The translations under genes were made by a program, and so were the position numbers. Shown here in pieces: positions 1 through 11,021 of a DNA stretch of 64,000 nt. The stretch is from Lindgomyces ingoldianus (lineage: Eukaryota; Ascomycota; Dothideomycetes; Pleosporales; Lindgomycetaceae). The stretch is from assembly GCF_010093535.1 (NCBI RefSeq), contig NW_022985162.1, positions 2,082,637-2,146,636 of the forward strand, read 5' to 3'. The notes under the pieces are model-generated. The model was given only the letters and a program-made list of their open reading frames with translations, was not told the origin of the DNA and did no database searches. The first letter of the stretch is position 1; each line of letters opens with the position of its first letter.

Positions 1-344
1 AGCTGGAGGTGGAAGTGATGGAGACGAGCAAGAAGAAGCTCGGGGCGGACCATCCCTCCACGCTATCCAGCATGGCCAATCTGGCGTCAACCTACTGGAA
101 TCAAGGCCGATGGGACGCTGCCGAAAAGCTGGAGGTGGAAGTGATGGAGACTCGCAAGAAGAAGCTCGGAGCGGACCATCCTGATACACTAACCAGCATG
201 GCCAATCTGGCGTCAACGTAGTGGAATCAAGGCCGATGGGACGCTGCCGAAGAGCTGGAGGTGGAAGTGATGGAGACGAGCAAGAAGAAGCTCTGAGCGG
301 ATCATCCTGATACACTTACCAGCATAGGAAATCTTGCCTACACG
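1..344 (+). repeat. 126-bp tandem repeats encoding TPR units
   Basis: Near-identical units begin at 1, 127 and 253, an exact 126-bp (42-codon) period. The third copy drifts after about position 300. The strong nucleotide identity between copies 1 and 2 suggests recent duplication or gene conversion, as is usual for kinesin-light-chain-type TPR arrays in fungi. Confidence 0.85.
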
Positions 345-542
345 ATGAAACGGCAAGGCCGAAATGCTGAAGCTATTAGTCTAATAAGGGAATGTGCACA
401 GCTTCAACAACGCGTTCTAGGAGTGGATCATCCCCGTTCCATATCTTGTTTAAGGGCTTTAGTTGAATGGGGATCAGAGCAAGCCAACAGCAGTGCCTCA
501 GCTGGAAGCGGAGTGGTTAGAAATGGACGCGGTTTAGATTAG
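1..542 (+). pseudogene. TPR (kinesin-light-chain type) repeat protein remnant, 3' part
   Basis: A single reading frame (codons starting at positions divisible by three) runs from the window edge to a TAG at 540-542. It encodes 42-residue tetratricopeptide repeats of the kinesin-light-chain/NB-ARC-TPR type, with recurring motifs LGADHP, SMANLAST and WNQGRWDAAE, and a last divergent repeat ending LGVDHPRSISC. Two in-frame stops interrupt it: TAG at 219-221, where the preceding repeat has TAC (Tyr of STYWNQ), and TGA at 294-296, where the preceding repeat has GGA (Gly of LGADHP). No frameshift is seen. Both substitutions are transversions, so they are not typical RIP C-to-T changes. In fungi such repeats commonly form the C-terminus of NLR-like proteins; whether an NB-ARC part lies upstream cannot be seen. 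It is probably a recently inactivated copy; sequencing error is the alternative. Confidence 0.75.
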
Positions 543-3354
543 GCAGACGGAGTATATTGGATCGTTTGGAAAGACACCTGCAAGACTATGCGAAATATTT
601 GCACGAAAGGGGAAGCGGGTTTTGCAAGCGACTGGAACAGATTAAGTCTTTCTCGTTAACACTCTGTGTGAAGTCCCAACATGCATTATTTGACTGACAC
701 TAATGAGCCTTCGCGATGTCACTACGAGGGTAAGGTATCCGGCACCTGTCAGGCTCCGTTCTTTGTCATTCTAAAGTCAACAAACTCAATACCCATCAAA
801 CATCTCTATCATTGTCTCTAGTCGATCCAGTATTGGGCAAAGACTTTAGCGTCTCTACAACCTGCCTTCTTCCCACCTTCTCACAGCGCTTATATCCTTG
901 GGCTGGGCCGCTCTTGTGGGAATCGGCACGGGTGTGTAAATCGTCATCGTGGCGCCGGAATCAACAACACTAATAGACATGTGGTTGTGCCCAAGCGGAT
1001 GAGAAGATACACATGCTGCATCCGTTGACAAAGAAATTGCAGCCTTGAATAGTAGCCATATCGATCGAGTGCTGGTCCTCCAGGATTGAGGACAAACGAC
1101 ATCATCCAGCATCCCATTACGATGTCGCCGGTTCCTCAACAAAGGTTCGCTCGCCGTATCGCGATATGGCCTGTTCTCCTCTTTTTACTTTCTTCCTTCC
1201 CTTTAAAGAGGCCCAAGTTTGATGATTAAGAGTATATGTACATAGCGCTTCCGCATTCGTGACATCCAGTCAAGAAACCCGGACTTTGCCCTTCTTTCAC
1301 GAACCGACTTAACTATCTGCTCTTTGAACACCACTGTATCGAACACGTTCATTCAGGATTCCAAGGCAGTATATATCAGGAATCCGCCACGAAATTGCCC
1401 AAACCATCGCCAAATCATGATCTGAAAATCTACCCGACGCGGTTCAAACCCTCCGGGTGGTCATCCCTCTCTCCTAATTCTCACCCCACAATCCCTTCGC
1501 ACTGCCTTATATTCCTTCCAAATCCATACACCGCTATCCAGCACCCGAACCGGAAGTTCCTCTCCCACCATCCGCCCTCCAGTGGCTTTGGCAATGCCAC
1601 CAGTGCCAACGAACCGACTCCCTTGACGTCACGCGGCGCTGTCTTGAATACGGGCACTTCTTCTGCGCTGGCAACACGACTGTCAAGAACTGGCGGAAAG
1701 TGAAGACTCCGAGGAGAAATAACCGCCATCGAGCTTGCGCTAGCGAGTTCGACTACCAAGGTTGGAAGGCTTGGGGCCAATGGAGGAGGAGCGGAAGAAA
1801 AAGCTCGATCCACGACTACAGTTCAGGTTCATCAGATAATTCCGAGAATGAAACATCAGGGAATAGGGAGTCGGGGATGAGCAAAGGCTGCTGGAACATG
1901 CGTGATTACCCGAGCGAATGTCGCTGGGGAAGACAATTCGGTATATATACACTTCTACTTCCAGGATTCCATATTATAGGTAGTGTGGATTCCGCAACGC
2001 CGTCGCCCCCGCCCCTAGCAACAACCTTTGAAAACATTCTGAAAACAGATAACGCCAAAGGCGAGAATACCGCGCCGGGGAAGAACAAAAAAACCCAGAC
2101 TTCTGGAGGACACTGATCATGAGTGCAAAGAGAATGAAAAGCGTTCCTCCCTCCTCACCTCTGTCAAATGTGTCTGAAAAAGCAGAACCTAATGAGTTTA
2201 ACTCCACAAAGGGCAAATATGGAGACACCTTCATGTCGGCCATTGACCCAGTGATCGTTTCCACCCGTCGTCCTCCAGGGTATCATGAGGAAGCGTCCAA
2301 GCGCGCACATTGTCCCAAATCCGTAGAGCGAAAGGGGCCAAAGAAGCCGAGTTTCAAACGCTACGTCCCCCTGGGGCTGCAGCAATTGGTGATTCCAACT
2401 TCGGACTCGAAGGCAGTGAGGGAGAAACAATTACTAAATGTTTTGGGCCGTTGGAGAGGGTAAAGAGCAGTGATAGTAGTTTCCATTATCATATAAAGCG
2501 AGTGGAGTTGCGTGTGTATGTACAGGTAGGTGCACATGTTGTTAAGGAGTTTGCATGTGTGTCTGCCTCTGTACCTAGAATTTTATTTGTTGTACTCTTG
2601 TTATGATATCATGTTTTTGGAGTCGTATGCATCCTTCGAACCGCGTCTGCGGCCATATATTCACCACTTTACCTTCTACAATAACATCATCTGGGTAACA
2701 CCACATTATACTGTGCAACCATATAATGCTTCCAAACCTTCTCTGTCCTTTCTCCAGTACCTTCTTGTCCCGAAATATCTCATTATCTCTCAGAATAACT
2801 CTCAGCTCATTTGTTTAAGGAATTTCTTGAGTTTCCTCACGCCTTTATAACCAACGATAAGGAAAAAGGTCCAAGAACCTTCCTTGAATTCAAATTATTC
2901 TCAGAACCCTTTTCTCTCAAATTGGAATCTAGAATTTGGGGATGTAAGATTCCTGCTGCGAGATAATGGCGCTTGGGCCTTTTGGGTTAGGTTTTGATCT
3001 ACGTAGGAAGGAAGGGATTTATAGGCTTTGGCTACAGGAATGGTATTTTAAGGATTCTTTCTCACATTCAAGGAGATTATATCACTCACGTCCCATAGGG
3101 TATGCAGGAAAAGACTGTCAGTTTGTTCTATGAATAGACTGGGTGTGAACTAAGAATGAAGGCTCTTGGTTGAGGCAGATGTCGTGTAGCAGTAGAATTA
3201 AAGCTTACCTAGAAGCATCATCTATTCCAATGCCTCTTTCCCCTAGCCCGTAAGCATCAATGCCCAAGGATGCTCCATACGTACTAGCCCACTAACTCCT
3301 TTACCAAGCCAAATCCTCTATGACATCGTGTCGCCTAAATGTCCGCCATTCTTA
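543..3354. other. gene-poor stretch with weak open frames
   Basis: No gene can be supported here. Three plus-strand open frames (1395-1703, 1700-2116 and 2119-2463) follow one another in different frames. The last reads smoothly (charged, Lys/Ser/Pro rich) and stays open for about 70 nt upstream of its ATG. No known domain is recognised, and no intron set that joins them was found. It could be a decayed gene or chance. The rest (2.5-3.3 kb) is AT-richer and looks non-coding. Confidence 0.4.
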
Positions 3355-4353
3355 CTACAACATTATCCACACACTCGCAGCCAGAACGACAAGGCTCCAA
3401 CCTGCGAATCTTGCAATCTGTCCCGCATCACTCTTAGGGATATTATTCGTCGCCACGCCACCCAGATACCAAGAACCGATATCCGTCAACTCCCCTTTCT
3501 GTGTCAACATTGTGGCATTTGGCCCTACATTCGAGACATCGGATCGAAACGCGCCGAAATACGAATAGTGCGTGATAATCCTGCAAGCACCTCAACATCA
3601 GCCTCCTGCATTCCTACAGCTCGCGCAAGTATTAGAGAAAGAGGGCAATACTCACTCCATACGATCGAACCACTGCGTGCTAATATTATAAAACTCCTGC
3701 GTCACCCGCAGCTCTTGGTTCGGAAATCCCCACTCCGTCACCCATATAGTCATATTCGGATATGTCCCCATAACCTGTCCAATATGGCTCGCCATACCCT
3801 CAAAATTTCCATACCAGTGCACGGGGATAAAATCAGGGTTACAACCCCCATCACACGCCTTAAGCCAATTCTCCAACCACGTAAACCCATTCGGCGAGCC
3901 CGTCACCGCCGGAGCGCCTAGTGATACATTCAGCTTTTTCAGAGGCTCGATCTGCTTCTTCCACGTCGAGGCTGCGAGATCAGCAGAGATATTGGATCCG
4001 CCTGTGAATGTGGTACCGTCGGGTTCGTTAAAACCGAGGACGTAGGAGATTTTGGATCCTCCATTAATTTGCGCGGTTACAGAGTCCAGGAAGGGTGTGC
4101 CGACGTCCTTTTCGGAGGCGCCCCAGAGCATAGGCACGAATTCTAGCTTGCTGTTGGTGTAGGCGGCTGAGGGCTCGTAACCGTAGTTGTAGTACCAGCT
4201 TAGGTCTGAGCCGGGGGTGGAGATCCAGATTTTGTCGTCGGTGGAGTGCTCCGATGAGGGGACGTGGCAGAGTCCGCGTTTCGGGGATGAAGTAGAGAGG
4301 GCGAGGGGTAATAGGGCGGATAGCGCTGTGATCGTGCGGATTGTGAACCACAT
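3355..4353 (-). CDS. GH128 (Asl1-like) secreted glucanase, possibly GPI-anchored
   Basis: This is a secreted glycoside hydrolase of family 128, expected to act on beta-1,3-glucan of the fungal wall. There are two exons (4353-3656 and 3580-3355) separated by a 75-nt intron (GTGAGT...TTGCAG), giving 307 aa. The protein starts with a signal peptide (about residues 1-20, hydrophobic LSALLPLALS). Landmarks are WISTPGSDLSWYYNYG near the N-terminus, the GFNEPD segment whose Glu is the family's acid/base, and TEWG whose Glu is the expected nucleophile. These are followed by ITHYSYFGAF and LGxxY-type C-terminal sequence at the exon 2 boundary. The last about 15 residues are hydrophobic after a short polar stretch, which suggests a GPI signal. 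The ATG at 4353 fits the signal peptide. The family assignment is firm; the exact substrate is inferred. Confidence 0.9.
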
Positions 4354-5486
4354 TGCTTGCTCTGTAGTCAGAGTGACTGGGTACTGGTATGGAAAGAACG
4401 AAAATGTGGGATTGTAAGGGGAGCAGTAGACTCGTAGCGTAGCGGAAAGAATTTCGAACAGATCTCAGTGTGAAACGTAACGGTCTAGAAATATTATAAT
4501 GTTGGGCTGTCAAATCGTGCTCGACCCAAGGTTGAGTACACTGAAGAACACGAAAGAACGGCAGCGTCAACGCGTTGACTCTGTTCAAAAACGTAGCAAT
4601 CTCATCACTAGGGAATCGAAAACCCAGAACAAGAGTTCCACGGAGAAAAGTGCAAGGTGATGAGGAGATTCCAAACCTCAGCCTGCCACAAAATTCGCAG
4701 GAACTATTGTGCAGCCAGTCTTTTTGGCCAAGGCTGGCACCTCTTATCACATTTCCCAAATAGGATTTGGATGCAGGAATAAAAGTCGACGGACTCGGTG
4801 TTTTAGGGAGTTTGTACGGGGGTCGGGCATGCCAGCATGTTACAAGGCCCACAGAAGCTATCGGAAAGGGCGAGAACGGACCCAGCGATATTGACTGGCG
4901 CAGGCGGTGGCGTCACAACTTCACACTTCGGGCCTGGGCCAATATCTGCTATCTGGGCAATTCCCAACGCCCTGGTTGTGCGTATCTCTGAGCACGATTC
5001 TTTGATCGGGATCTGGGTAAGATCATCCAAACTCGTGGCGTCTTATTTCCAAGGTTGAGATTTCCACGTGGGGAGAGGTTCGAGAAGGGACACACATGAC
5101 GTTACTCCAAGGCACGAGTTTCAGGTCTGGATGTAATATAACGAATGCTATTGTCTCTACCAACAGAATTTATCTTGTGCGCGGGCCACTGGCCGACGTT
5201 TCGTAAATTACAACTTTCTGTCTGAGATCTATAAGGCTGACTGCACACAGCCGAAAACTGGAAAATGAAAGACGTTCGTGTCGTAGGGGAACCGGGTTTC
5301 TAGATTACCCGTCCATTCCCATGATGTGTAAAATTATGCCTCTCCAAACCTTGAAGCAAAAGACGCTTTACCCCACAATGTTCCACAAGCACACAAAATG
5401 TGACATATACACTACCAAAAGGCTGATGCCGGCCTCCAAAAAAAATGTACAATCCGAATTACTTTTGGGTATCGAGTTTCGAGTAT
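4354..5486. other. intergenic, no gene seen
   Basis: This 1.1-kb stretch is the promoter side of the GH128 gene and the 3' side of the FLC-like gene. The open frames in it are short, lack introns or family signals, and mostly start with non-ATG codons. Nothing is supportable. Confidence 0.5.
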
Positions 5487-7811
5487 CTAGTATGCGTTGC
5501 CTCGGTATGCTCCCTGGGGAGCGTATCCACCTTGTTGGTATCCACCTTGCTGAACACCTAAATCAATTTCAGGCAGTCGTGGTGCCCTTGAAACTGGCGG
5601 GCTCTGACTTCTATCCCCGCTGATGCTTCGTGTATGGCTGTGGCTTCGTTGTCCGTCAATGCTCGCCGCCTCGCTTAGAAGGTGTTCCTGGCCCTCCTGG
5701 AACCGTCGAGTACCCCTGGGTCCGACTTGTTGTTCGCTAAGGGGCACTGGATCGTAGCCACCGCGGGTGCCGAATGGAGCGGGTACGGAGGTACTCTTGT
5801 ATTCAACAGGGTCCATGAGAAGGGAGTTCCGGGCGTCGAGAGGAGTCAGATTGTCAAGGTCGCGCATTTTCTCTATTAAAATTATATCAGTATGACAATC
5901 TTTGGAGAGAAAACAGAAGTGTGACTTACCGGCTTCCTTCCTCTTCTTGCGATGTGGGTTGTCGCGGCAGCAAATGATGAGGGCGTTGACAGCAATGAGA
6001 ATAGCCAGGAGACCAGTCAAGACTGCTTGCATCACAACTAACACAAGACCGGTAATTGTCTTTGTGGTTTGTGCAACGCCAAGCTCCTCGACGAACACCA
6101 GAATGCAGACCACAGACAACACACGGACGACTTGGATGACGATGTTGATCCAGTTACCAGACTTGAGAGAGAATGGACGAACCCAAAGCAGGAGAATGAG
6201 AAGAAGAGACTCGACGATCAGCTGGCCGGCGGCCTGAGCAAGTCCATGACCGTCAGCACCAGCAATTACGCAGCCCTTGGCGAACATGTAGACAATTGCT
6301 GGGACGAAGATCCACCAATAGCTCTTCTTGTAATTCTCGTAGAAGATGCTGTATTTCCTCCAGACTTCCTTGTTGTCGTAGAGAGCCGAGGCATCGCCCT
6401 CCATCCTTTGGAACTTGTGGGCAATGCTCCAGATCTTCCAAGTAAAGAAGGCAAGAATGGCAGTGAAAGCGACTAGTGTAATACCAGCAAGAAGTTTGGC
6501 AGCCCAGGAATCTCCGTTCTTAAACTGGTACACGCAGTATAGAGTCCAGATGCCATAGAGAACAAGAATCAAGTTGGTGATGGTTTTCGCAAGGAGCCAC
6601 CAGTACCGCTTACGGAAGCTGGTTAAACGTTTGGGGAAGCTTCCGAAGAGCGCCCAGGTCTCGAGAATGACTTTGAAGAGAAGGATGCCGACGGTGATGG
6701 CGGCGATGACTATGGCAAAGATGAGTAGCACTGTCATGAAAGTATTACCATCAGGAATGCTAAGTTCCTCAACATAGCCTTGGATCCCTTTCACGGCGTG
6801 CTGGACCTTGTCATCTCCTCCGGTGCTGTTCTGGGTTCCGTTGACCTGGGTTTGCAGTTCGTCGCGGCCCCAGAGAAAGACAGTGTCAAGACCTCGCTTG
6901 GTAATGTTTCCAGGATTCGTATGAACGAGGGTTGCCGTCTTCAGATATTTGACGCTATCTTCAGTCAAGTTGCCACCGGTTTTATTTCGGAAACCATCGA
7001 TTGAAGTTTGCATGCCCTCCCAGTAGATCAGTCCAGTACTGAAACCAAAGTTCTTTGAGAAACTGGAATAGACGCCAGGATATTGCACGCTCATCATTCC
7101 GTTGAGAGCCATGGATTGGAACCACCCCATGACTTCGGTGAAGGTTGGGCTGTGTGTTGGAGCACCGGCGTGGCCAGCACTAGCGAGGGCGGAGAGGCCA
7201 GAAACAACGAGGGCAGCACCAGCGATACCAGCGGCAGCATAGGAAACTCCTGGAACCGAAAGGGACTTTCCGTTGTTGACTTGAGATGTGATACACGCCA
7301 ATTGCTGGCCGCCATCAACTGCCGTGAGTTCTAGTGTAGCCTGGCTGTCGAGATCGGGGACGTTGAAGGCGATGGAAGGGATCTGGGAGATATACGAGTC
7401 GGGGATGCTCTGTGTTCCTTTGGCTGCAAAATTACCACTCGGAACTAAATTTGTTAGTGATACGTCAAGATAGGAAAAAACATGCAACTTACCAGGACAC
7501 AGATCCGGCACCTTAGTGTTCTCGTCGCAAGGGTTGAACTTGTTCCTGTACACTTCCTTGCCATAAGCGTTGACAACCAAGGTTGCCATGACTTTCTGTT
7601 CCTTGCTACTGGAGCCCGCAACATCGAACGTAATCTTCTTCGTGGACTTGTCGAACTCGATGTCCAGCCTGTTTACTTTGATGTCTGAGTTGCTGGCGCA
7701 GGAGCTGAAGCCGTCAGTCTTCAGGACGTCAGCACCGAGGGCAACTAGAGGCATGGATGCTAGTAGTAGGAAGGGCGCGAGCATTGTAGAATACGTGCTA
7801 TGAACTCTCAT
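5487..7811 (-). CDS. FLC/TRP-like membrane protein (ML-like domain plus TRP domain)
   Basis: This protein resembles yeast Flc1-3 and S. pombe TRP-like proteins (ER, vacuole or plasma membrane; linked to FAD transport, calcium and wall integrity). Three exons (7811-7493, 7444-5930 and 5872-5487) give 739 aa. The start at 7811 places a signal peptide (LAPFLLLASMPLVALGA) at the N-terminus. An upstream in-frame ATG near 7937 would add 42 residues before it and is less likely. Residues about 30-200 form the lumenal ML-like domain with several Cys. Then come a hydrophobic Ala/Gly-rich segment and about eight membrane spans in the TRP domain, including the segments around FPKRLTSFRKRYWW and WVRPF. 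A cytosolic Ser/Pro/Gly-Tyr-rich tail ends in GGYxxQGAYRGNAY. Both introns (48 and 57 nt) are multiples of three without in-frame stops. Family assignment is confident; transport of flavin is not shown by sequence. Confidence 0.9.
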   Translation of the reverse strand: MRVHSTYSTMLAPFLLLASMPLVALGADVLKTDGFSSCASNSDIKVNRLDIEFDKSTKKITFDVAGSSSKEQKVMATLVVNAYGKEVYRNKFNPCDENTKVPDLCPGKLHVFSYLDVSLTNLVPSGNFAAKGTQSIPDSYISQIPSIAFNVPDLDSQATLELTAVDGGQQLACITSQVNNGKSLSVPGVSYAAAGIAGAALVVSGLSALASAGHAGAPTHSPTFTEVMGWFQSMALNGMMSVQYPGVYSSFSKNFGFSTGLIYWEGMQTSIDGFRNKTGGNLTEDSVKYLKTATLVHTNPGNITKRGLDTVFLWGRDELQTQVNGTQNSTGGDDKVQHAVKGIQGYVEELSIPDGNTFMTVLLIFAIVIAAITVGILLFKVILETWALFGSFPKRLTSFRKRYWWLLAKTITNLILVLYGIWTLYCVYQFKNGDSWAAKLLAGITLVAFTAILAFFTWKIWSIAHKFQRMEGDASALYDNKEVWRKYSIFYENYKKSYWWIFVPAIVYMFAKGCVIAGADGHGLAQAAGQLIVESLLLILLLWVRPFSLKSGNWINIVIQVVRVLSVVCILVFVEELGVAQTTKTITGLVLVVMQAVLTGLLAILIAVNALIICCRDNPHRKKRKEAGKSHFCFLSKDCHTDIILIEKMRDLDNLTPLDARNSLLMDPVEYKSTSVPAPFGTRGGYDPVPLSEQQVGPRGTRRFQEGQEHLLSEAASIDGQRSHSHTRSISGDRSQSPPVSRAPRLPEIDLGVQQGGYQQGGYAPQGAYRGNAY

Positions 7812-10356
7812 GGTGGATATGTGTGGTCGCCCGGAGGCGGGTGAGCCCGTGAAGGGGGGTCGGCTGTGATGCCCTAAGAGATATGCGATAAACAAATAGG
7901 TTAAACGAGCCTTGAGGGGGCCGTAAACAGGAAACAATCGTTAATGGACAGAGGAGAAAATGGACGGATTAAACGGAGTAGGGCCGCAGGATCAACCTTT
8001 CTCGTGCCGTAGAGTAGAAGTCGCAGTCGAAGTTGAAGACGCTGAAGGCGAAGGTGAAGATGTCGATAGAGGAGCCAAGAATGCAAGAAGCTGTGGAACC
8101 GACGGAAAAAGTGAAGGTGAAACGAGGGACAGACGACGAAGCGCCGATGAGAATGGGTGATGAGGAGAGGAGGTGGTGGTGGTGGTGGGTGTGTCGAGAG
8201 GGAGTGTTTGAGCAGGTTTGGGGTTTGAGCCACGGCTGGCCAAGACGGCAGGGGCGAGGGAGCCGACGTGCCGAAAGAGGAAGGGATTCGTAATTTCGAG
8301 AAACGCTCCGGGCAGCGGGTGCACAAACGCGCAGGATTGTCAACGGTCGCACGGCGTTGGAATGGTGAATAGTTCTTAGAATGAAGTCCAGAGGCGTCCA
8401 GAAAATCCTTCCTTCAAGTGTTTCAGCGGGTCCTGCTGCTGCGTGGCCTGCCAGCGTCTTCTTAAGAACTAAAACCGACACAGTTCTGGGTCACTCAGAC
8501 AGCGCCACGAGTGCTTGCGCCTCCTCGCTTTTGCGCTCGGTCACCACTCACTTCCCAAGAGCTGAGCAATGCGACGCTGCAAAGTGGGCCAATCGTGGCC
8601 GAGGAGAGACCAGGCAAAGGGCGTCCGCCATGGTTCCTCCCCGCTAGCTCCCAGCCTGAACGACGGCTGGACCGCTATCCGCCATTCGACGAGCCAGCAC
8701 TCATGGGCGCCCAGCGTTCTTTACCGCTGATGCTTGCGCGCAACAGCTCTGAACACAAACACCAGAACACCAGTATCGATGCCCTTGAAGCGCTCTCACC
8801 ACCACGATGATCGTTTAATATAGTAGCGGCTCTGCAGTCACACTGCCGGATGAGCAGTGATCTTCGGCGGTTGAGTGATGCTTCCAAGCGCAGGCAGGCT
8901 TCGGCGGGCGATTTGAGTGACCAGTCGCGTGCGGTCTTGGTGCGTGGCTGTGTCGCGTGCAAAAATAGACGGCTCGCTGCAGAAGAACCCGCCCAAGAAT
9001 GCTGACAGCAGACCCGTGGATCTCCCAACAAGACAGCGACAGCTTCCATCCGTGGGTAGCATTGTGACAGGAAAAACGGGGCTCCCCCGGAGAATGCTGC
9101 TCGAGCGACACAACACCGCAGCATCGCCGGCCAGAGTTTCTTCAAGGACGCAGGTACCCGCTAAGATCCTTCACACCACGTTTCGTGAGACCTGTAAGAC
9201 TGAACGAAAAGTTTCGTCCATCGTCTTGTAACTTAGAACGTCCTCGCGACTTTGGTCCTTGTCCCTGAGTAAACAGACAGTGGTGGGCTTCAGCTGTAAA
9301 TGCAGGCTCCTTCAAACGACTCCAAAGGGCGACCTTTTCGCTAATTTCCTCCCCGACACAGTGGTCATTCGTGCTGTGCACCTGCAATAATGCGGGTCAA
9401 TGTCTCATGGCCATTTGTTCTAACTTCCTTCGCGTTGACTCGCCCAAACCGTGGTTCTGCGTGAGGCGAGTGTCTCAAACCAACAATCATCAACTCCAGT
9501 CTTTGCACCTCTTCTTTGTCATGCACGTTCTGGCCAAACGAGTCTTTAAGTTGAGTTCTTCTTGCATCTTCGTCGCGCAACTGCTTCTTCAAGCAGGTGA
9601 GGCTTACCAGATTAGAGTTCGGATTCCGCAACAGTCACGCTGACGTCGGGAGTTCCAATTTCGTATCTTCTAAGCCACCGACATCCTTCAATCAAAGCTC
9701 TTTATTCCTCCTGTATTCCTGGCTTTACGTGTCCATCTTCAATTTACCGCTCCCTCCCGCATGATTTGTGGAAATCCTTTAGTATTGTGAAGTTTGTGAT
9801 TGGCGGTCGCTCTATGGCCTGACGACAGCGTGTGTCAAGTTTGGGGTATATGATCCACGGTGGCATGGAAGATATTCCCACTCCATGGTTCTGTGACGGT
9901 GCAATGACGACTGGTCCCGAAGCCGTATTCTTAAGTGATGTTCATGTAATTTTACATTCCTGTTATCGTCAGCATGAATGTTGAAAACGACCTTCAAATG
10001 GGGTTCAAGCTGATCAACGGCGGGTTTTTCGCCCGATCTCACAACAACCACACTTCTTCGTTGGTTTCAAAGATTTCACAATCACTAGACCATTTGTGAG
10101 GGTAGAGAGAAGGAATTCAAAGGCAAAAGAAGTTGATTTAACCTCGCTGTGGCGAGGGTTTCGTCCGAGGATGAAGGACCGCTTAACCACCTGCCTGCAG
10201 GCACAGCATCACCTTTCAGCCACAGCAACCCCTATCAGCCACAACATCCCCTCCTAACACATTGCACTACAATCCAAGTCCTTAGAGACCACTCAATCGC
10301 CTTCCTCTCGTGCTATTCTCAACTATTCTATTACCCCCAAAAATGCACGGGCTCTC
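7812..10356. other. 2.5-kb intergenic upstream of the FLC-like gene
   Basis: This is pyrimidine/purine-biased DNA directly upstream of the FLC-like gene (7812-8500), followed by sequence with no supportable gene. A minus-strand frame around 9365-9631 reads with some charged, coding-like character (Arg/Lys/Glu/Asp rich) but has no ATG, intron pair or recognisable family. It was not called. Confidence 0.4.
8172..8186. repeat. (GGT)5 microsatellite
   Basis: Five GGT units lie within a G-rich purine tract, in the presumed 5' region of the FLC-like gene on the opposite strand. Length variation here could be used as a marker; no function is implied. Confidence 0.8.
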
Positions 10357-10661
10357 TCAAGGTTGCTCTTCTAGTCGCCTCTGTTCTTCCTCCAGTCCCA
10401 CGTTCTGCATCGCACTCAGCAACTGCTCTATCCTCTGCTCTAAATCCCTCTTCCTTACGTCCTCATCAGCCGCCATCGATATTCCCGAAGCAAGGCGTTC
10501 TTGTAGTGTCGCTGGACTAGATAAGTATGCGAGTAATGCTGGCGAGTTTTGACTGCGTTCTCGTCAGCCTTCTTTGACATTCGAATGAACTACGATAAGA
10601 TCACTCACCTCTTCGAACTCTTCTTCGGACTCCGCTTGAGAGTACGTTGTCCTTCGACCAT
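10357..10661 (-). CDS. candidate small coiled-coil protein, 82 aa
   Basis: This is a small two-exon gene reconstructed on the minus strand. Exon 1 is 10661-10609; a 56-nt intron follows with a strong donor (GTGAGT), a GCTGAC branch-like site and a CGCAG acceptor; exon 2 is 10552-10357. The summed coding length is 249 nt, with an ATG start and TGA stop. The first 18 residues are Lys/Ser/Arg rich. Exon 2 encodes NSPALLAYLSSP followed by a strongly charged amphipathic stretch (DVRKRDLEQRIEQLLSAM, then Glu/Arg/Gln-rich) typical of a short coiled coil. The family is not recognised. A complication is that exon 1 is also open and coding-like in another frame (Glu-rich, preceded by an ATG at 10739 whose frame is broken), so the true start or an inactivation is uncertain. 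Confidence 0.4.
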
Positions 10662-11021
10662 CTTGAGTTTTGTCGACTTGAAACTTAGTTGTCAAAGGCC
10701 GTTGTTTTGGTTATTGGGAAATTGGTCCATGGTAGCCATGTTAAATTGCGACTAGCAAGTTTTATATTCTTCGAATTACTAAAATTGAAGTATATCTCAC
10801 TAATTCGATACACATGATAATTCGAATTGCGCTCCTTTCTTCTTTTTTGGCGTTTATCGAGGGAATCGAGTTTCGCGAACTTGTGCGCGCAAATGCGCAT
10901 TTGCATGGATGCCTGAAGGAACCCAGCAGAGGCACAGCGCAGAACGTTTTTTTTTTTTGTCACAAGTGGCGCAACGCTCACACAACGTCTTCTCTGAAAA
11001 AAATCGTTTCTCTTTCAATGA
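10662..11021. other. intergenic, no gene seen
   Basis: A short spacer with an A/T-rich core and a 10-nt T run near 10947. It lies upstream of the small minus-strand candidate and downstream of the polytopic membrane protein gene. No further feature is evident. Confidence 0.5.

Noticed and set aside
4064..4852. 262-aa minus-strand open frame overlapping the GH128 gene
   Set aside because: It runs in another frame over exon 1 of the GH128 gene; Arg/Leu/His-rich composition and no domain.
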